Shown here: one piece after another, positions 5,530 through 7,960 of the stretch
Numbering within the stretch: the first letter of the stretch is position 1
Layout: each line of letters begins with the position of its first letter
Assembly (NCBI GenBank): GCA_030622585.1
Contig: JAUXFZ010000094.1
Location: forward strand, 1 to 7,960
Reading direction: 5' to 3'
Origin: Myxococcales bacterium
GTDB taxonomy: Bacteria > Myxococcota_A > Polyangia > Polyangiales > Houyiibacteriaceae
Length of the DNA stretch: 7,960 bases
Notes under the pieces: generated by a model
Told to the model about the DNA's origin: nothing
The model's input: the letters and a program-made list of their open reading frames with translations, nothing else
Databases searched by the model: none
Program-made: the position numbers and the translations under genes

Positions 5530-7371
5530 TCAGGGACGGGGCTGCGGAGGCTCAGACGGCCGGGCGGAGCCGGGCGAATACATGCCGTCGATGATCGACC
5601 TGTACTTCTCGTTGATCACGTTGCGCTTGACCTTCATGGTCGGCGTGAGCTCACCGCCTTCAACGCTCAGCATGTGGGGGAGTATCTCGAACTTCTTGAT
5701 CGTCTGATAGCGGGCGACCTTGCTGTTGCACTCCGACTCGACGCAATCCGCCAAAAACGCGTGGATTTTCTCGTTGGCGGCGATTTCGGCCAGCGGCGCA
5801 ACGGGCACGCCAGCCGCCTTGCACAAGTCGGGGACTGCTTCCTCTTCGAGAGCCAAGATCGCGCAGAGATAGGCCTGCCGATCGCCCACCACGACGGCTT
5901 GGCCAACGCCCGGAATGCCTTGAAGGTGGTTCTCCATCTCGGCGGGCGCGACGTTCTTGCCCCCGGCGGTAATCAAGAGGTCCTTCTTTCGCCCGGTGAT
6001 CGAGAGATAGCCGGCGTCATCGAGGGCGCCGAGGTCCCCCGTATGCATCCAGCCGTCCTCCGCGACCAATTCCTCGGTCTCCTCGGGCATGTACAGGTAG
6101 CCAGAGACCATAGTCTGCCCGCGGAGCATGACTTCGCCGTCGTCCGCGATTCGGATTTCCACGCCTGGAAGCGCCTGCCCGACGGTTCCAAATCGAGCCC
6201 GTCCCAGCGGGTTCGCGGTCGCCAGGCCGGTGGTCTCGGTCATGCCGAAGCCCTCGTGGATGACGAGACCAATGGAGGCGAAGAACTCCAGCGTAGAGAG
6301 CGAAGCAGGCGCCGCGCCCGAACCCGCACCCACCAGCTGGTCGAGGCCGATAGCAGCCTTGATTTTCGAGATCACTAACTTGTTGGCCAGTCGCCGCTGA
6401 AACGTGTCGACTTCCTTGCCGGTCTCCATCGAACGCTTCGCGCTCCGCAGCTCGACACCTCGGGCCCACTGCGTAAGCTTCGCTTTGGCCCCAGTGGCCG
6501 CTAGGAGGTTGGCGCCCAGAGCTGCTTCGAATTTCTCCCACACGCGCGGCACCGCGAAAAAGAGGTGCGGACGTGCGGCCACCAGATGATCTTTGATCCT
6601 CGTCAAGTCGGCACAGAAGTAGACCTCGGTGGCCGCCCGCAGACCGAGAAAATTGGTAAACACCTGGTCGGCCACATGGCACAACGGCAAGTAACTCACG
6701 TAGCGGTTCGGATCCACCTCGAGAGTCTGGGGATACGTGTCGATGAAGGCCTGCCCCATCGCGTCGATCCCGCGATGCGTGCACATGGCGCCCTTGGGAA
6801 CACCGGTCGTGCCGGACGTATAGATGAGAAGGGCAAGATCATCAGGGGCGACGGCCGCCGTTCGCCGATCGAGCTCGTCGTCGGGCTCTGCGGTGCCCCG
6901 GGCGATGAGGTCCGCCAGCGAGGTGACCATCGCGTGCTCGCTGTCGATCGCGTCCATCGTGACGATGTGGTCGACGTCGATCAGCCCGCTGTCGAGCGCG
7001 GCGAGATACTTGTCGAGCTGCGCTTGATTGTCGCAGATCGCAACCTTGGCGCGGCAATGTCTGACGATGTAGGCGACTTGGTCGAGGGTGTTGGTCGCGT
7101 AGATCGGCGCGGGGACGGCTGCCGCGGCGCTGATTCCGATCTGACAGACCACCCAGTCACGGCGGTTGTTACCGATGAGCGCGACCCCATCTCCCGGTTG
7201 CACGCCGAGCGAAATCAGGCCCTTCGCGAGGCCGCGCACCGCTTGCCCGTATTCACCCCAGGTCGTTGAAAGCCACTCCCCATCCGGCCCCATCTCGATG
7301 AGTGCCTTGCGATCGGGCCGTTCCGCCGCCAATTGCGCGAGTCGTGCTGGTAGCGTCCACGTGTCAGCCAT
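5530..7371 (-). CDS. Long-chain fatty acid-CoA ligase (AMP-forming, FAA1/COG1022 type)
   Basis: A 613-residue acyl-adenylate enzyme that activates a fatty acid with ATP and transfers it to CoA. Core motifs: the P-loop YTSGTTGVPKG (184-194), YLPLCHVADQ (227-236), the adenine-binding GFGMTET (374-380), WMHTGDLG (441-448) with ribose-binding Asp446, the hinge GRKKDLLITAGGKNVAPAE (460-478), and C-terminal LTPTMKVKR (575-583) with the probable catalytic Lys580. Length and the LTPTxKVKR ending fit FAA1-type long-chain ligases rather than acetyl-CoA synthetase. No signal peptide or membrane span is visible, and the tail (about 600-613) is Pro-rich. The start is the ATG at 7369-7371, with AGAGG five bases upstream; the frame is open to 7476 but that part is unlike the family. 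It is the first minus-strand gene of the run and faces a divergent lipoprotein gene. Chain-length preference is unknown. Confidence 0.93.
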   Translation of the reverse strand: MADTWTLPARLAQLAAERPDRKALIEMGPDGEWLSTTWGEYGQAVRGLAKGLISLGVQPGDGVALIGNNRRDWVVCQIGISAAAAVPAPIYATNTLDQVAYIVRHCRAKVAICDNQAQLDKYLAALDSGLIDVDHIVTMDAIDSEHAMVTSLADLIARGTAEPDDELDRRTAAVAPDDLALLIYTSGTTGVPKGAMCTHRGIDAMGQAFIDTYPQTLEVDPNRYVSYLPLCHVADQVFTNFLGLRAATEVYFCADLTRIKDHLVAARPHLFFAVPRVWEKFEAALGANLLAATGAKAKLTQWARGVELRSAKRSMETGKEVDTFQRRLANKLVISKIKAAIGLDQLVGAGSGAAPASLSTLEFFASIGLVIHEGFGMTETTGLATANPLGRARFGTVGQALPGVEIRIADDGEVMLRGQTMVSGYLYMPEETEELVAEDGWMHTGDLGALDDAGYLSITGRKKDLLITAGGKNVAPAEMENHLQGIPGVGQAVVVGDRQAYLCAILALEEEAVPDLCKAAGVPVAPLAEIAANEKIHAFLADCVESECNSKVARYQTIKKFEILPHMLSVEGGELTPTMKVKRNVINEKYRSIIDGMYSPGSARPSEPPQPRP

Positions 7372-7376
7372 CGGTG

Positions 7377-7381
7377 CCTCT
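7377..7381 (-). promoter_or_regulatory. Ribosome binding site of the acyl-CoA ligase gene
   Basis: AGAGG on the minus strand, five bases before the ATG at 7369-7371, supports that start over the upstream in-frame ATG at 7474-7476. Confidence 0.55.
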
Positions 7382-7470
7382 GGCGAAGAGGTCGACCTTA
7401 CCCGAATTTGGCGAGGGCGTCTGCAGGAAAGCCGGCGCGGGATGATGGCGCCGCTTCGGCACCCCGGCGC

Positions 7471-7485
7471 TGGCACGGATCAAGC
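7471..7485 (+). promoter_or_regulatory. Possible sigma-54-type promoter in the divergent intergenic region
   Basis: TGGCAC at 7471-7476 followed by GC at 7484-7485 keeps the ten-base spacing between GG and GC of -24/-12 promoters. The -12 half reads AAGCA instead of TTGCA, so it is a weak match. A start around 7496-7498 would leave a leader of about 40 bases before the lipoprotein ATG at 7537. The whole region 7372-7536 must drive the divergent genes; I saw no clear sigma-70 boxes on either strand. Confidence 0.25.
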
Positions 7486-7523
7486 AAATTCTCCATTCCT
7501 GGGTTAGTCTCGCGAACCATGTT

Positions 7524-7528
7524 GGAGG
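7524..7528 (+). promoter_or_regulatory. Ribosome binding site of the GDPD lipoprotein gene
   Basis: GGAGG, a near-perfect Shine-Dalgarno, lies eight bases before the ATG at 7537-7539. It decides the start against the in-frame ATG at 7519-7521, which would put the ribosome binding site inside the coding region and spoil the signal peptide's charged start. Confidence 0.75.
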
Positions 7529-7536
7529 GAGCTTTC

Positions 7537-7960
7537 ATGATTCGGAGTCTGTGTGTTGGAGCGATCGCTTTGGTGGTGGCTTGTAGTTCGTCATCGGGGG
7601 ACGATCCCATCGATCCTCTCGCAACTGCTTACTGCGAAGCCTGCTCCGAGCTTTCGAACTGTGAGCGCTTGATCACCACGACGCTGAACGGTGCGTGCCC
7701 CGACGAAACCCGCGCCTGGTATACTTGCGCGACAGACAACGCGTGCGACGACACGGCGTGCGAATCAGAGTTTGCGGCACGAAGCGCCTGCCTCGGGAGA
7801 GCGCCGAGGGACGCAGTGCGAGCGAGCATTTTCCTCCGCAACCCCTCGGCCAATCTCGGACACCGTGGCACCGGGCCTACCCGGGAGGGCCACCCGTTTC
7901 CCGAAAATTCGATCTCCTCGTTCGTAGCGGCGATGGACGAAGGCGCCGATGGTGTCGAGC
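7537..7960 (+). CDS. Lipoprotein with Cys-rich module and glycerophosphodiester phosphodiesterase domain (3' truncated)
   Basis: The first 141 residues are in the window; the rest is cut off by its end. MIRSLCVGAIALVVAC is a lipoprotein signal peptide, with Cys16 the likely lipidated residue and Ser next to it. Residues 33-85 carry eight cysteines (33, 36, 42, 54, 64, 70, 75, 85), including CEAC and DNACDDTAC, suggesting a small disulfide-bonded exported module. From about 107 the sequence reads NLGHRGTG (His109, Arg110), PFPENSISSF (Glu123, Asn124) and DEGADGVE (Glu141). That is the opening of GDPD-family enzymes, in which the HR pair, EN pair and this Glu line the active site. The family hydrolyses glycerophosphodiesters to an alcohol plus sn-glycerol 3-phosphate. 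Location is predicted to be the outer membrane or periplasm. It is transcribed away from the acyl-CoA ligase gene, and a shared lipid-turnover role is possible but unproven. Confidence 0.82.
   Translation, partial: MIRSLCVGAIALVVACSSSSGDDPIDPLATAYCEACSELSNCERLITTTLNGACPDETRAWYTCATDNACDDTACESEFAARSACLGRAPRDAVRASIFLRNPSANLGHRGTGPTREGHPFPENSISSFVAAMDEGADGVE

Noticed and set aside
5296..6378. Plus-strand open frame of 360 codons opposite the acyl-CoA ligase and the binding-protein start
   Set aside because: Its composition follows from the complementary codons of the ligase gene, and no family motifs are seen.
6565..7269. Plus-strand open frame of 234 codons opposite the acyl-CoA ligase
   Set aside because: It is the reverse-complement shadow of the P-loop part of the ligase gene and has no independent support.
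7629..7871. Minus-strand open frame of 80 codons inside the GDPD lipoprotein gene
   Set aside because: It lies opposite a gene with a strong Shine-Dalgarno, lipobox and GDPD motifs, and its own translation shows no family features.

Overview
The window looks like a chromosomal segment from a GC-rich Gram-negative bacterium, most likely a myxobacterium or relative (Myxococcota). This is inferred from the strong G/C preference at third codon positions, a lipoprotein with a long Gly/Ser/Ala linker behind its lipid-anchored cysteine, a Hanks-type Ser/Thr kinase paired with a PP2C phosphatase, and a second lipoprotein with a Cys-rich module. No gene fixes the species.

Layout. Positions 1-219 hold two broken gene ends back to back: a minus-strand fragment resembling a tetratricopeptide-type helical repeat, and the last 28 codons of a plus-strand CoA-transferase beta subunit. 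They abut near position 133, where codon usage changes abruptly. From 216 to 7371 six genes lie on the minus strand. In transcription order they are a long-chain acyl-CoA synthetase (5530-7371), a TRAP-type periplasmic solute-binding protein (4473-5480), a soluble Ser/Thr kinase (3601-4461), a PP2C phosphatase (2795-3604), a metallo-beta-lactamase-fold lipoprotein (1681-2721) and an AtoE-type short-chain fatty acid transporter (216-1523). A 165-bp divergent intergenic region follows. Then comes a plus-strand lipoprotein carrying the start of a glycerophosphodiester phosphodiesterase domain (from 7537), cut by the window end.

How the genes may work together. The recurring theme is capture and CoA activation of acids: acyl-CoA ligase, organic-acid-type binding protein, short-chain fatty acid permease and CoA-transferase remnant. 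Embedded in it is a tightly packed trio: binding protein, 11 bp, kinase, 4-bp overlap, phosphatase. The trio suggests translationally coupled reversible phosphorylation, possibly tied to uptake or metabolism of the ligand. The binding protein has no TRAP membrane subunits beside it in this window, so a role other than simple transport is possible. That functional reading is inference; the gene identities rest on clear motifs.

No tRNA, rRNA, CRISPR array, transposase or inverted-repeat-bounded element was recognised. No intergenic gap exceeds about 165 bp.
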